The notes below the pieces were generated by a model. The model had not been told where the DNA came from. It made no database searches and saw nothing but the letters and a program-made list of their open reading frames with translations. Below are positions 32,539 through 40,863 of a stretch of 47,484 nt of DNA, in pieces (position 1 is the stretch's first letter; each line of letters opens with the position of its first letter). The position numbers and the translations under genes were made by a program. The stretch lies in NCBI GenBank assembly GCA_964443245.1, contig CAYUEG010000018.1, positions 1 through 47,484 of the forward strand. Reading direction: 5' to 3'. The DNA comes from CANJDH01 sp964443245 (GTDB lineage Bacteria; Pseudomonadota; Gammaproteobacteria; Burkholderiales; JAEUOS01).

Positions 32539-34743
32539 TCAGGCGCGCAGGTCCTGGCTCTTGATCGGCAAGTCGCGGATGCGCTTGCCGGTGGCGTTGA
32601 AGATGGCATTCAATACCGCCGGTGCTGCAACGGCGATGGTGGGCTCGCCCACCCCGCCCCAGAAGCCGCCGGACGGCATCACGATGCTTTCGACTTTCGG
32701 CATCTCGCTGATCTTGAGCGGTACGTAGTTGTGGAAGTTGGTTTCCACGATCGCGCCGTCCTTGACGGTGCACTCCTGGTGCAGCAGGGCACCCAGGCCG
32801 TAGACAAACGAGCCTTCGATCTGATGCGCAATCTGCTTCGGATTGACCGCGTGGCCGCAATCGGTCGCCGCGACGATACGGTCGATCTTGAGCTTGCCGT
32901 CTGCCGATACCGTCACCTCGGCGCAGGCCGCGATGTGGCTGCCGAAGCAGTAGTACGCCGCCAGGCCGCGGCCCTTGCCCTTGGGCAATGGCTTGCCCCA
33001 ATCCCCCTTCTCGGCCACGGCTTTCAGCGTGGCCCATCCCTTGGGGTTCTTGGCCATCAGCTTCTCGCGCACGGCCAGCGGGTCCTTGCCGGCTGCGTGG
33101 GCCACTTCATCGATGAAGCATTCCATATAGATGGCATTCTGGTTGGCGTTCACCCCGCGCCAGAAACCCGGCGGCACGTGGGTATTGCGCATCGCGTGGT
33201 CGATGTTGAGGTTGTCGAACGCATACGAAATCGCATGGTCGGCGAAGCGCGGATGGTTGACCGGCAGCAGACCCTGGAACTGCAGCAGGTCGGCACCATC
33301 GACCAGGAGCGTAGGCAGGACGGAGGCAAGGATCGACTGGCCCGAGATCCGCATGTTCAGGCCCGTAATGTTGCCCTGCGCATCCAGCCCGGCGGTGAGC
33401 TTGCATTGCGTCACCGGGTGGTAGGTACCCTGCGCCATGTCTTCCTCGCGGCTCCAGATCAGCTTGATCGGGGTGCCGGGCATCTGCTTGGCCACCGCCA
33501 CCACCTGGCTCACATAGTCACTGCGGCCGCGCCGGCCGAAGCCGCCACCGAGGTTGATCTTGTAGACGTCGCATTTCTCCAGCGGCAGGCCAGCCGCCGC
33601 GGAAGCGGCCGACAGGGCCGCCTCACCGTTTTGCGTCGGGCACCAGACTTCGCACTTGTCGGCCGTCCAGACTGCCGTGGCATTCATCGGCTCCATCGTC
33701 GCGTGGTTCTGGAACGGGTAGCTGTACACCGCCTCGACCTTCTTGGCGGCGCCGGCAATGGCACCGGCCGCATCGCCCACCTTGTTGCCGACAAACACGC
33801 TCTCGGTGGCATCCAGGCCGGCCTTGTTGCGCTCCGCAATCGTGGCGCTGCTGACCTTGGCGTTGGGGCCCAGATCCCACACGATGGGCAGGGCGTCCAG
33901 CGCGGTCTTGGCGCTCCACCAGGTATCCGCCACCACTGCAATCGCGTTGTCGCCCACCTTGACTACCTTCTTGACACCGCGCATGCCCATGATCTTGGCT
34001 TCGTCGTAACTGACGACCTTGCCGCCGAACACCGGGCAGGCCTTGATCGACGCGTTGAGCATGCCGGGCAGCTTGAGGTCGGTGCCGTACACCCGTGAAC
34101 CGTTGGTCTTCTCCTTCGTATCGAGGCGCGCCACGCCCTTGCCGATGAGTTTCCAGTCTTTCGGATCCTTCAGCTTGACATCCTTCGGCGGCTCCATCTT
34201 GGCGGCAGCCGTGGCCACCTTGCCGTAGGTGGTCTTGCGGCCCGAGGCCTTGTGGGTGATCACGCTGTTGGCGGCGCTGCACTCGGAAGCCGGAACACCC
34301 CACTCCTTGGCCGCGGCGGCAATCAACATCTCGCGGGCGGCAGCACCGCCCTGGCGCACGTAGTCGTGCGAGCCACGAATGCCACGCGAACCGCCGGTCG
34401 ACATGTCACGCCAAACGCGCTTGCGCGCCAGGTTCTGTCCCGGCGTCGGCTGTTCGGTCGTCACCTTGCTCCAGTCACACTCCAGCTCCTCGGCGACCAT
34501 TTGCGCCAGGCCGGTGAGCGTGCCCTGCCCCATCTCCGAGCGGGCGATGCGGATCACCACGGTGTCGTTCGGCTTGATCACCACCCAGGCATTGACTTCC
34601 GGCTGGGTCAGATCAGCGGCCTTCTCCACCTGCGCCAGCGCTTCGCCACCCGGCAGCATGAAACCAAAGGAAAGGCCGGCACCGGCTGCTGCCGTGCCCA
34701 CCACGAATTTGCGGCGCGAAATATTGATCATTGCATTGTTCAT
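32539..34743 (-). CDS. Isoquinoline 1-oxidoreductase-type molybdopterin subunit, Tat-exported
   Basis: 734 residues. SRRKFVVG (9-16) with a hydrophobic stretch ending GGEALAQ is a Tat signal, so the holoenzyme works in the periplasm or on its membrane face. NDTVVIRIARSEMGQGTLTG and NLGGGFGRRGRSDYVSQ are molybdenum-cofactor motifs, and GGVGEPTIAVAAPAVLNAI holds the catalytic glutamate. Together with the 2Fe-2S protein encoded upstream it forms a two-subunit IorAB-type hydroxylase or aldehyde dehydrogenase; these usually pass electrons to a cytochrome c, none of which is encoded next to it. 18 bases downstream of the iron-sulfur gene. Confidence 0.9.
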   Translation of the reverse strand: MNNAMINISRRKFVVGTAAAGAGLSFGFMLPGGEALAQVEKAADLTQPEVNAWVVIKPNDTVVIRIARSEMGQGTLTGLAQMVAEELECDWSKVTTEQPTPGQNLARKRVWRDMSTGGSRGIRGSHDYVRQGGAAAREMLIAAAAKEWGVPASECSAANSVITHKASGRKTTYGKVATAAAKMEPPKDVKLKDPKDWKLIGKGVARLDTKEKTNGSRVYGTDLKLPGMLNASIKACPVFGGKVVSYDEAKIMGMRGVKKVVKVGDNAIAVVADTWWSAKTALDALPIVWDLGPNAKVSSATIAERNKAGLDATESVFVGNKVGDAAGAIAGAAKKVEAVYSYPFQNHATMEPMNATAVWTADKCEVWCPTQNGEAALSAASAAAGLPLEKCDVYKINLGGGFGRRGRSDYVSQVVAVAKQMPGTPIKLIWSREEDMAQGTYHPVTQCKLTAGLDAQGNITGLNMRISGQSILASVLPTLLVDGADLLQFQGLLPVNHPRFADHAISYAFDNLNIDHAMRNTHVPPGFWRGVNANQNAIYMECFIDEVAHAAGKDPLAVREKLMAKNPKGWATLKAVAEKGDWGKPLPKGKGRGLAAYYCFGSHIAACAEVTVSADGKLKIDRIVAATDCGHAVNPKQIAHQIEGSFVYGLGALLHQECTVKDGAIVETNFHNYVPLKISEMPKVESIVMPSGGFWGGVGEPTIAVAAPAVLNAIFNATGKRIRDLPIKSQDLRA

Positions 34744-34761
34744 GTCGATTCCCTTTCGCGC

Positions 34762-35244
34762 TTAGGCGGCTTTGGCCGCTTTGGCCGGGGTGGCGGAGTT
34801 GCCGGCGGCCTTGTGGATTGCCGCACGCACCTGCTGGTAGGTACCGCAGCGGCACACGTTGGTCATCGCTTCATCGATGTCCTTGTCGGTCGGCTTGGGC
34901 TTGCGCTTCAGAAGCGCGGCGGCCGCCATGATCATGCCGGACTGGCAGTAGCCGCACTGCGGCACGTCCATTTCGAGCCAGGTCTTCTGGATCGGATGCG
35001 ACGAATTCTTCGACAGGCCCTCGATCGTCACCACTTTCTGGGTCGGCTTCATGGCGCTCACGGGCATCACGCAGGAACGCGTCGCCACGCCGTCGATGTG
35101 CACGGTACAGGCGCCGCACTGCGCCAGGCCGCAACCGAACTTGGTGCCGGTCAGGCCAATCTGCTCACGAATCACCCACAACAGCGGGGTGGCCGGATCG
35201 GCATCGACGTCATGCGTCTTGCCATTGACATTCAACTTCGCCAT
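34762..35244 (-). CDS. 2Fe-2S subunit of an IorA-type molybdenum hydroxylase
   Basis: 160 residues from the ATG at 35244, preceded by AGGAGG; a longer open frame to 35313 is rejected. The plant-type cluster ligands are Cys38, Cys43, Cys46 and Cys58 (GCGLAQCGACTVHIDG), and the second cluster ligands are Cys97, Cys100, Cys131 and Cys133 (QCGYCQSG and NVCRCGTY). The C-terminal tail is Ala/Lys-rich. It carries electrons from the molybdenum site of its partner to an external acceptor. It has no signal of its own and would ride on the Tat signal of the large subunit, as known for this family. Confidence 0.92.
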   Translation of the reverse strand: MAKLNVNGKTHDVDADPATPLLWVIREQIGLTGTKFGCGLAQCGACTVHIDGVATRSCVMPVSAMKPTQKVVTIEGLSKNSSHPIQKTWLEMDVPQCGYCQSGMIMAAAALLKRKPKPTDKDIDEAMTNVCRCGTYQQVRAAIHKAAGNSATPAKAAKAA

Positions 35245-35309
35245 GAATTTCCTCCTGGGTGCGGCGTTTAACAGGGCTTGCTGCGGGACAACTTCAACGA
35301 CTACAACAA

Positions 35310-36515
35310 TCAAACACGTTCAATGATGGTGGCGATGCCCATGCCCCCACCCACGCACAGGGTGGCGAGACCATAGCGCAGCTTGCGCGCATGCAGCTCG
35401 TCGATCAGGTTGCCCAGGATCATGGCACCGGTAGCGCCGAGTGGATGGCCCAGCGCGATCGAGCCGCCGTTCACATTCACCTTTTCCTCCGGTACCTTCA
35501 GCTCGTTCATGAAGCGCATCACCACCGAGGCAAACGCTTCATTGACTTCGAACAGGTCGATCTGGTCGATCGTCAGGCCCGCCTTGGCCAGCACCTTGCG
35601 CGCGGCTGGTGCCGGGCCGGTCAGCATGATGGTGGGGTCGGTGCCGGTGAGGGCGGTGGCAACCACGCGGGCACGCGGCGTCAGACCCAACTGGCGCCCC
35701 TTGGCTTCGCTGCCGATCAATACGGCGGCCGCGCCATCGACAATGCCGGACGAATTGCCGGCGGTGTGCACATGATTGATGCGCTCCACCTGCGGATACT
35801 TGGCGATCGCCACGGAATCAAAACCCATCGCGCCCATCTGCTCGAAACTGGCCTTGAGCGCCGCCAGCCCTTCCATGGTGGTGCGCGGCTTGATGAATTC
35901 ATCCCGCTCGAGAATCGGCAGGCCAATGCGGTCACGCACCGGGACGACACTGCGATCAAAGCGCCCGGCCGCCTGTGCAGCGGCGGCCTTCTGCTGGGAG
36001 CGCAAGGCAAAGCCGTCCACGTCTTCGCGTTGATAGCCGTCGAGTGTGGCGATGAGATCAGCGCCAATGCCCTGCGGCATGAACTCGGTATCAAAGTTGG
36101 TTTCCGGATCCATCGCCCAGGCGCCACCGTCGGTACCCATCGGCACACGGCTCATCGACTCCACGCCACCGGCGACGACCAGATCTTCCCAGCCGGAACG
36201 CACCTTCTGCGCACCCAGGTTGACGGCCTCCAGGCCGGAAGCGCAAAAGCGGTTCAGCTGCACCCCCGCCACTTTCCAGTCCCAGCCGGCGGCCAGCGCG
36301 GCTGTCTTGGCGATGCAAGAGCCCTGCTCACCAATCGGCGTCACACAGCCCATCACGACATCTTCGACTTCGGCGGTATCGAAATCGTGCCGGGCCTGGA
36401 GTTCGCGCAACAAACCGGAGAGCAGGGTGATCGGCTTGACCTCGTGCAGCGAGCCATCCTTCTTGCCCTTGCCACGCGGGGTGCGCAGCGCATCAAATAC
36501 AAATGCCTCGGCCAT
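35310..36515 (-). CDS. Acetyl-CoA C-acyltransferase (thiolase)
   Basis: 401 residues with all thiolase catalytic elements: nucleophile Cys91 in NRFCASGLEAVN, His357 in GHPLGATGA and Cys387 in LCVGGGMG. AAAGGAG precedes the ATG. The N-terminus FVFDALRTPRGKGKKDGSLHEV is that of acetyl-CoA acetyltransferases that act in fatty-acid beta-oxidation as FadI/FadA partners. It is followed after 65 bases by the IorA/IorB pair on the same strand, with which no clear pathway link is visible. Cleaves a 3-ketoacyl-CoA with CoA or runs in reverse. Confidence 0.93.
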   Translation of the reverse strand: MAEAFVFDALRTPRGKGKKDGSLHEVKPITLLSGLLRELQARHDFDTAEVEDVVMGCVTPIGEQGSCIAKTAALAAGWDWKVAGVQLNRFCASGLEAVNLGAQKVRSGWEDLVVAGGVESMSRVPMGTDGGAWAMDPETNFDTEFMPQGIGADLIATLDGYQREDVDGFALRSQQKAAAAQAAGRFDRSVVPVRDRIGLPILERDEFIKPRTTMEGLAALKASFEQMGAMGFDSVAIAKYPQVERINHVHTAGNSSGIVDGAAAVLIGSEAKGRQLGLTPRARVVATALTGTDPTIMLTGPAPAARKVLAKAGLTIDQIDLFEVNEAFASVVMRFMNELKVPEEKVNVNGGSIALGHPLGATGAMILGNLIDELHARKLRYGLATLCVGGGMGIATIIERV

Positions 36516-36575
36516 GCCAGCTCCTTTGAATGCTGTTGGTGGGTGTCTGATGAGCCGACGAGTTTACGACACACA

Positions 36576-36605
36576 TTGCCGTTTCGGCGAGCGGCACGGG
36601 ATAAT
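36576..36605 (+). promoter_or_regulatory. Candidate promoter of the sox-like operon
   Basis: TTGCCG (36576-36581), an 18-base spacer and GATAAT (36600-36605, 5/6 to consensus). Transcription would start near 36612, exactly at the ATG of an 11-codon frame ending in TGATG with the soxX start. Prediction only. Confidence 0.45.
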
Positions 36606-36611
36606 GCGCGC

Positions 36612-36647
36612 ATGAATTCACCCCACAGCGACCGCGCCAACCGTTGA
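36612..36647 (+). other. Possible 11-codon leader ORF before soxX
   Basis: ATG at 36612 encodes MNSPHSDRANR and stops at 36645-36647, where the TGATG overlap shares a base with the soxX ATG. If the predicted promoter is right the leader would be translated from a leaderless message and deliver ribosomes to soxX, which has no ribosome site of its own. The peptide itself shows no motif. Speculative. Confidence 0.3.
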
Positions 36648-37132
36648 TGCGCCGCACCATTTCCCGCTGGAAAGCGGTTGCCCTGTCTTGTTGGCGCGCC
36701 GTGGCGCGGGCGACGCTGCTGCTGCCACTCGCCTTGCCTCTGGCAACCCATGGGCAGGAGCCCATTGTCCTGCGCGTTGTCGGCGATGGCATCCCGCAAG
36801 CACTGGCCGCCACCGGTGATGCCGCGCGCGGCCGTGCCCTGCTCGTTGCGCGCGACCCGGCCAACTGCATCCTGTGCCATGGCATCACTGACCCGGCGAT
36901 CCGCTTTGCCGGCAACCTCGCACCGCCGCTGGACGGCGCCGGGGCGCGCAATACCGCCGCGCAACTGCGCCTGCGGATTGCCGACAGTGCGCGCCTGAAC
37001 CCGCAGACCATCATGCCTTCCTACCACCGCACCGAAGGACTGGAAAGCGTCGCCAGTCCTTACCGCGGCAAGCCTATACTGTCGCCGCAACAGGTCGAAG
37101 ATCTGGTCGCCTTCCTGCTGACCCTCAAATGA
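36647..37132 (+). CDS. soxX: SoxX-like monoheme cytochrome c
   Basis: 161 residues from the ATG at 36647 (a TTG one codon before is not needed). A Sec signal with basic start (MRRTISRWKAVALSCWR) ends at about residue 36 (ATHG). The heme site is CILCH, the distal methionine is in NPQTIMPSYHRTEGL, and the C-terminus ILSPQQVEDLVAFLLTL is typical of SoxX. SoxX pairs with SoxA to join sulfur compounds to the SoxYZ carrier in the periplasm. Its stop overlaps the SoxY-like gene by four bases. GC and style match the neighbours. Confidence 0.9.
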   Translation: MRRTISRWKAVALSCWRAVARATLLLPLALPLATHGQEPIVLRVVGDGIPQALAATGDAARGRALLVARDPANCILCHGITDPAIRFAGNLAPPLDGAGARNTAAQLRLRIADSARLNPQTIMPSYHRTEGLESVASPYRGKPILSPQQVEDLVAFLLTLK

Positions 37133-37629
37133 AACACTCACCGATGTTGCCGCTCTCCCCCGTGGCGCCCGTGTCGATGCGCCGGCGTACCCTTCTGGCC
37201 GGCGCTGCCGGATGGCCCCTTGCCGCTGCCGTGTTGCCGGCCGGGGCCGCCGTGGAAACCGAAGCGCTGGATGTGCCGGCCTACAAGGCCTATTTGAATG
37301 GCCGAACGGCACAAGGTGGCCGCCTGGTCCTCGACATCCCGCGGATTGCCGACAACGGCAACGTGGTGCCGGTCAAGCTGACGATGCGCGGCCCGTTTGC
37401 GGCTGGTGCCGAAGTGCGCAGTGTCCATCTGTTCTCCGAGAAGAATCCGGTACCGCAGATGGCGGTATTTCATTTTCCAGTGCCGGTACCGCGCATCGAA
37501 ATCGAATCGCGCGTGCGCCTTGCCGGCACCCAGCGCCTCGCGGCAGTGGCCACGCTGGCCGATGGCAGCCTCTTCAGTGCCTGGGCGGATGTCACCGTCA
37601 CGGTGTCGGCCTGCCTCGACGGGAGCTGA
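37129..37629 (+). CDS. SoxY-like carrier with a non-GGCGG C-terminal arm
   Basis: 166 residues. A Tat-like SMRRRTLLAGAAG signal ends near residue 41. The Ig-like SoxY fold follows, with a conserved FSEKNPVPQMAVFHF stretch. Canonical SoxY ends in GGCGG, whose cysteine carries the sulfur substrate. Here the end reads TVTVSACLDGS, keeping a cysteine (Cys162) but with different flanks. To my recollection this resembles the group annotated as SoxY-related 'AACIE arm' proteins rather than true SoxY. It starts four bases inside soxX and precedes soxZ by four bases. Substrate may differ from thiosulfate. Confidence 0.82.
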   Translation: MKHSPMLPLSPVAPVSMRRRTLLAGAAGWPLAAAVLPAGAAVETEALDVPAYKAYLNGRTAQGGRLVLDIPRIADNGNVVPVKLTMRGPFAAGAEVRSVHLFSEKNPVPQMAVFHFPVPVPRIEIESRVRLAGTQRLAAVATLADGSLFSAWADVTVTVSACLDGS

Positions 37630-37633
37630 TCCG

Positions 37634-37957
37634 ATGGCCGACGCCCGCATCCAGGTGCCCGCGCAAGTGGCGCGCGGGGAGACTTTTGAGGTCAAGATCA
37701 TCATCCGTCACGCCATGGAGACCGGCTATCGCCTGACGGACGATGGCAAGCCGATTCCGCGCAACGTGATCCGCGAAGTGCGCTGTGATTACAACGGCAC
37801 GACCGTGTTTCGCGCCGAGACCAGCTCCGGCCTCGCGGCCAATCCGCTGCTGACGTTCTTCGTCACGGCGCGCGAATCCGGCGAGGTGGTCTTCACGTGG
37901 GTGGACGACAGTGGCAGCCGCAACCAGGAGCGCGCCGCCCTTACCGTGACCGGATGA
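37634..37957 (+). CDS. soxZ: SoxZ-like carrier subunit
   Basis: 107 residues from the ATG at 37634. The sequence RGETFEVKIIIRHAMETGYR followed by PRNVIREVRCDYNGTTVF and the closing VFTWVDDSGSRNQERAALTV is standard SoxZ. SoxZ has no signal peptide and is exported bound to the Tat-targeted SoxY partner. The pair forms the carrier on which sulfur substrates are covalently held. The start lies four bases after the SoxY-like stop and its own stop overlaps soxA by four bases (ATGA). Confidence 0.92.
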   Translation: MADARIQVPAQVARGETFEVKIIIRHAMETGYRLTDDGKPIPRNVIREVRCDYNGTTVFRAETSSGLAANPLLTFFVTARESGEVVFTWVDDSGSRNQERAALTVTG

Positions 37958-38763
37958 GCGTTTTCGCCGCCTCGCACGTGGTTCCAGTATCTCGACTGCT
38001 CGCAGCCTGCCTGCTGCTGGCAGCCACCGGCGCCGCTGCGCAGCCACGCACCATCCCGCTTGACCAGTTGCGTTCCGGCAGCACCTACATGGGCTCAGAC
38101 GTGCGCAGCATGCAGGCGGATGATTTTGCCAATCCGGGCATGCTGTGGGTGGAGAAGGGCGAGAAGCTGTGGCGCAGCGCGCCCGCGGCCGCGCAACCTG
38201 CCTGCGCATCCTGCCACCAGGACGCGAAGAACTCGATGAAGGGTGTGGCAACCCGTTACCCGGCGATTGACCGCAAGTCCGGCAAGCTCACCAACCTGGA
38301 GGGGCGCATCAATCGCTGCCGCGCAGAACAGCAGAAGCAGCCGGCGCTGGCCTATGAGTCGGAAGAGCTGCTGGCGCTCACCAGTTACGTGGCGCATCAG
38401 TCGCGCGGCCTGCCGGTGCAGGTGGCCGTCGATGGTGCAGCGGCGCCGCACTTCGAGCGCGGCCGCGCCCAGTACCAGCAGCGCATCGGCCAGATGAACC
38501 TGGCGTGCCTGCACTGCCACGAGTGGAACGCCGGCAAGCGCCTCTTGGCCGAAAACATCAGCCAGGGGCATGGCAATGCGTATCCGGCTTACCGGCTGGA
38601 ATGGCAGACTGCAGGGTCCTTGCATCGCCGCTTGCGTGCCTGCTACTTCGGCGTGCGCGCCGAGATGCCGCAGCCGGGCTCACCGGAATTGCTCGACCTC
38701 GAACTGTTCCTGGCCTGGCGCGGGCAAGGTCTTAAGGTCGAGACGCCTGGTGTGCGACGGTAG
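37954..38763 (+). CDS. soxA: SoxA-like diheme cytochrome c
   Basis: 269 residues from the ATG at 37954. Sec signal to about residue 29 (GAAAQ). Two heme sites are present: CASCH (84-88) and CLHCH (185-189). Cys230 in RLRACYFGVRAEM is the persulfide-bearing ligand cysteine of SoxA. The diheme form matches the chromatiaceae/rhodobacter SoxA class. SoxAX conjugates the sulfur substrate to the SoxY arm. No soxB, soxC or soxD follows in the window, so the released product path is not the classical one. The gap to the next gene is 140 bases with a possible TATACT box at 38823. Confidence 0.9.
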   Translation: MSVFAASHVVPVSRLLAACLLLAATGAAAQPRTIPLDQLRSGSTYMGSDVRSMQADDFANPGMLWVEKGEKLWRSAPAAAQPACASCHQDAKNSMKGVATRYPAIDRKSGKLTNLEGRINRCRAEQQKQPALAYESEELLALTSYVAHQSRGLPVQVAVDGAAAPHFERGRAQYQQRIGQMNLACLHCHEWNAGKRLLAENISQGHGNAYPAYRLEWQTAGSLHRRLRACYFGVRAEMPQPGSPELLDLELFLAWRGQGLKVETPGVRR

Positions 38764-38903
38764 TACCTTGCCAAGTCGCAGCAACGGGCCATGTACATGC
38801 CACCTCCGGGCTTGATTGCGCATATACTTATCAGGCGCTCAATTAAAAGAAGCCGCCCCAGATGCGGCGAAGGGCGCATTTGCCCACAACAGGAGGAAAC
38901 AAC

Positions 38904-40247
38904 ATGAAATCGCAGATTCGCGTCTGGATGCCGATGCTCGCACTCGGCTTGGCCGCTTGTGCACAGCAACCGGCCCAACAATCCGCTCCATCCGCCACCC
39001 CCGCCGCGCCGCCACCCGCTGCCGCGCCAGCCCCTGCCCCGGCGCCTGCAGCCGCACCGGCTGCTGCCAAGCCCGCCCCTGCCACGGCAGCCCCGGCTGC
39101 GAAGCCAGCGGCGCCGCCGCCAGCCTGGCAGCAGGGCCGACCCGCAGCGCTTGCCAACTCCACTCTTGCGCCCGTGGCCGGCCGCATGACCGCGACCCCG
39201 CCGACGGAAATTGCAGTCGACAAGCTCCAGGTCCCGCCAGGCTTCAAAGTCGAACTCTGGGCGCACGGCATGCCGGGCGCCCGCGCCATGGTGCGCGGCG
39301 ACAAGGGCAAGATCTACATTGGCACGCGCGGCATCGGCCGCGTCTACGAGGTCACTGACAACGGCAATGAGCGCACCAGCCGCGTCGTGGTCGACAAACT
39401 CAATCAGCCGGCCGGTGTGGAGTTTCGCAAGGGTTCCCTGTATGTGATGGCGATCGACAAGATGCTGCGCTTTGACGGCATCGAGACAAACGCCAACGCG
39501 CAGCCGGTCGACATGACCGCCGCCTTCAACCTGCCCAAGGAACAGCACCACAACTGGAAGTACATCAAGTTCGGTCCGGACGGCAAGTTGTACGTACCCT
39601 TCGGTGCGCCCTGCAACATCTGTGTTCCTGGCGACGAGTACGCGCAGATCCGTCGCTACAACGCAGACGGTTCGGGCATGGAGGTTCTCGCCCGTGGTGT
39701 ACGCAATACCGTGGGCTTTGACTGGCACCCGCAAACCAAGCAGCTTTGGTTCACGGATCACGGCCGCGACTGGATGGGCGACAACGGCCCTGAAGACGAA
39801 CTCAACCGCCTCACGAAAGCCGGCCAGAACTTCGGCTTCCCGTACTGCCATGCCAATGGTGTCGCCGATCAGGACGTCAAAAAGGACAACCCGTGCGCCG
39901 GGGTCACACTGCCGGTAACCACCATGGGTCCGCACGCCGCGGTGATGGGCATCAAGTTCTACACCGGCAAGATGTTCCCGGCGCAGTACAGAAACGTGGC
40001 GTTCGTTGCCCGCAAGGGATCCTGGAACCGCACCGAGAAATTCGGTTATGACGTGGTCACGGTGACCACGGACAAGAATGGCAAGAACCCGAAAGTCACG
40101 CCTTTCCTGACCGGCTTCCTGGATGCAAAAACCCAGGCTTTTGTCGGCCGCCCGGCCTACCTGATGCAAATGCCTGATGGCTCGATGCTGGTCTCCGACG
40201 AGCAGATGGGAGCGATCTATCGCATCTCGTATGCGAAGAAGGCCTGA
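38904..40247 (+). CDS. Lipoprotein PQQ/sorbosone-dehydrogenase-like protein
   Basis: 447 residues from the ATG at 38904, with AGGAGG just upstream. The signal peptide ends in LGLAAC, a good lipobox (Cys19), so it is membrane-anchored. Residues 20 to about 75 are a Pro/Ala-rich spacer. From about 110 on comes a six-bladed propeller of the soluble PQQ glucose dehydrogenase/L-sorbosone dehydrogenase type (PPGFKVELWAHGMPGAR, GVRNTVGFDWHPQTKQLWFTDHGRD, PDGSMLVSDEQMGAIYRISY). It probably oxidises an alcohol or aldehyde in the periplasm and passes electrons to the next gene's cytochrome. PQQ use is inferred from the fold, not shown. Confidence 0.85.
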   Translation: MKSQIRVWMPMLALGLAACAQQPAQQSAPSATPAAPPPAAAPAPAPAPAAAPAAAKPAPATAAPAAKPAAPPPAWQQGRPAALANSTLAPVAGRMTATPPTEIAVDKLQVPPGFKVELWAHGMPGARAMVRGDKGKIYIGTRGIGRVYEVTDNGNERTSRVVVDKLNQPAGVEFRKGSLYVMAIDKMLRFDGIETNANAQPVDMTAAFNLPKEQHHNWKYIKFGPDGKLYVPFGAPCNICVPGDEYAQIRRYNADGSGMEVLARGVRNTVGFDWHPQTKQLWFTDHGRDWMGDNGPEDELNRLTKAGQNFGFPYCHANGVADQDVKKDNPCAGVTLPVTTMGPHAAVMGIKFYTGKMFPAQYRNVAFVARKGSWNRTEKFGYDVVTVTTDKNGKNPKVTPFLTGFLDAKTQAFVGRPAYLMQMPDGSMLVSDEQMGAIYRISYAKKA

Positions 40248-40863
40248 TCCTCTGCGTGCTGCCGCGCAAGCGGCAGCACGCAGGGCCGCTACGGTACTGG
40301 TTGCATCCATGATTCCGGGCCTGTTCGCAGGCCCGGTTTGCGCTCAGGCGTCGGCAGTGGCCGTGCCGGCACGTGCACCGCTTTGTGCCGCATGCCACGG
40401 CGCCGGCGGCAATTCCACCATGCCCAACAGCCCTTCGCTCGCAGGGCAACCACGCATCTTTCTGGAAAACTCGCTGGTGATGATTCGTGAAGGCCTGCGC
40501 AAGATCCCCGCGATGGAAGGCTTGCTCAATGGTGTTTCCGATCAGGAGATTACGGCTCTGGCGCGGTACTTCGCCGCCCAGACCCTGCAGTCTGCGGCCG
40601 GCACACGTGAGACCGAACGCATGGCGCGCGGCGCCGCCCTGGCCAGCCGCACCCACTGCGCGAGCTGCCACCTGCCCAGCTACGCGGGCCGGGAGCAGAT
40701 GCCACGGCTGGCCGGACAACGCGAGGACTATCTCTATCACTCCATGCGTCAATTCCTCGATGGCACTGCCGTCGGGCGTGACACCATCATGTCGGCATCG
40801 CTGCGCGGCATGACCGATGAAGACTTGCGTGACCTCGCCCATTACCTCTCTCAACTGCCCTAG
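40231..40863 (+). CDS. Diheme cytochrome c (c4-like)
   Basis: 210 residues from the ATG at 40231, which overlaps the end of the previous gene by 17 bases; this gives a good signal peptide with n-region MRRRPD and cleavage near VCAQA. The next in-frame ATG (40306) would lose the basic start. Heme sites are CAACH (52-56) and CASCH (143-147), one per half, and MPRLAGQREDYLYHSMRQF is typical of cytochrome c4/c5-type domains. It is a likely electron acceptor for the upstream dehydrogenase and possibly SoxAX. A strong hairpin lies in its signal-peptide coding region. Confidence 0.87.
   Translation: MRRRPDPLRAAAQAAARRAATVLVASMIPGLFAGPVCAQASAVAVPARAPLCAACHGAGGNSTMPNSPSLAGQPRIFLENSLVMIREGLRKIPAMEGLLNGVSDQEITALARYFAAQTLQSAAGTRETERMARGAALASRTHCASCHLPSYAGREQMPRLAGQREDYLYHSMRQFLDGTAVGRDTIMSASLRGMTDEDLRDLAHYLSQLP
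40252..40283 (+). other. 14-bp hairpin with GCAA tetraloop at the cytochrome gene start
   Basis: CTGCGTGCTGCCGC and GCGGCAGCACGCAG flank GCAA, a GNRA tetraloop. It starts four bases after the dehydrogenase stop and lies within the cytochrome reading frame. It could protect the upstream mRNA end or damp translation of the cytochrome. No T tract follows, so termination is unlikely. Confidence 0.7.

Noticed and set aside
32518..34098. A 526-codon frame antisense to the IorB-like gene
   Set aside because: Shadow of a strongly coding gene; starts inside the terminator arm and has no family features.
35259..36647. A 462-codon plus-strand frame over the thiolase gene
   Set aside because: Shadow frame. 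Only its last 11 codons (36612-36647) were kept as a possible leader because of the TGATG junction with soxX and the nearby promoter.
38643..40310. A 555-codon frame antisense to the soxA and sorbosone-dehydrogenase-like genes
   Set aside because: Contains a Gly/Arg low-complexity run that is simply the complement of the Pro/Ala tether.
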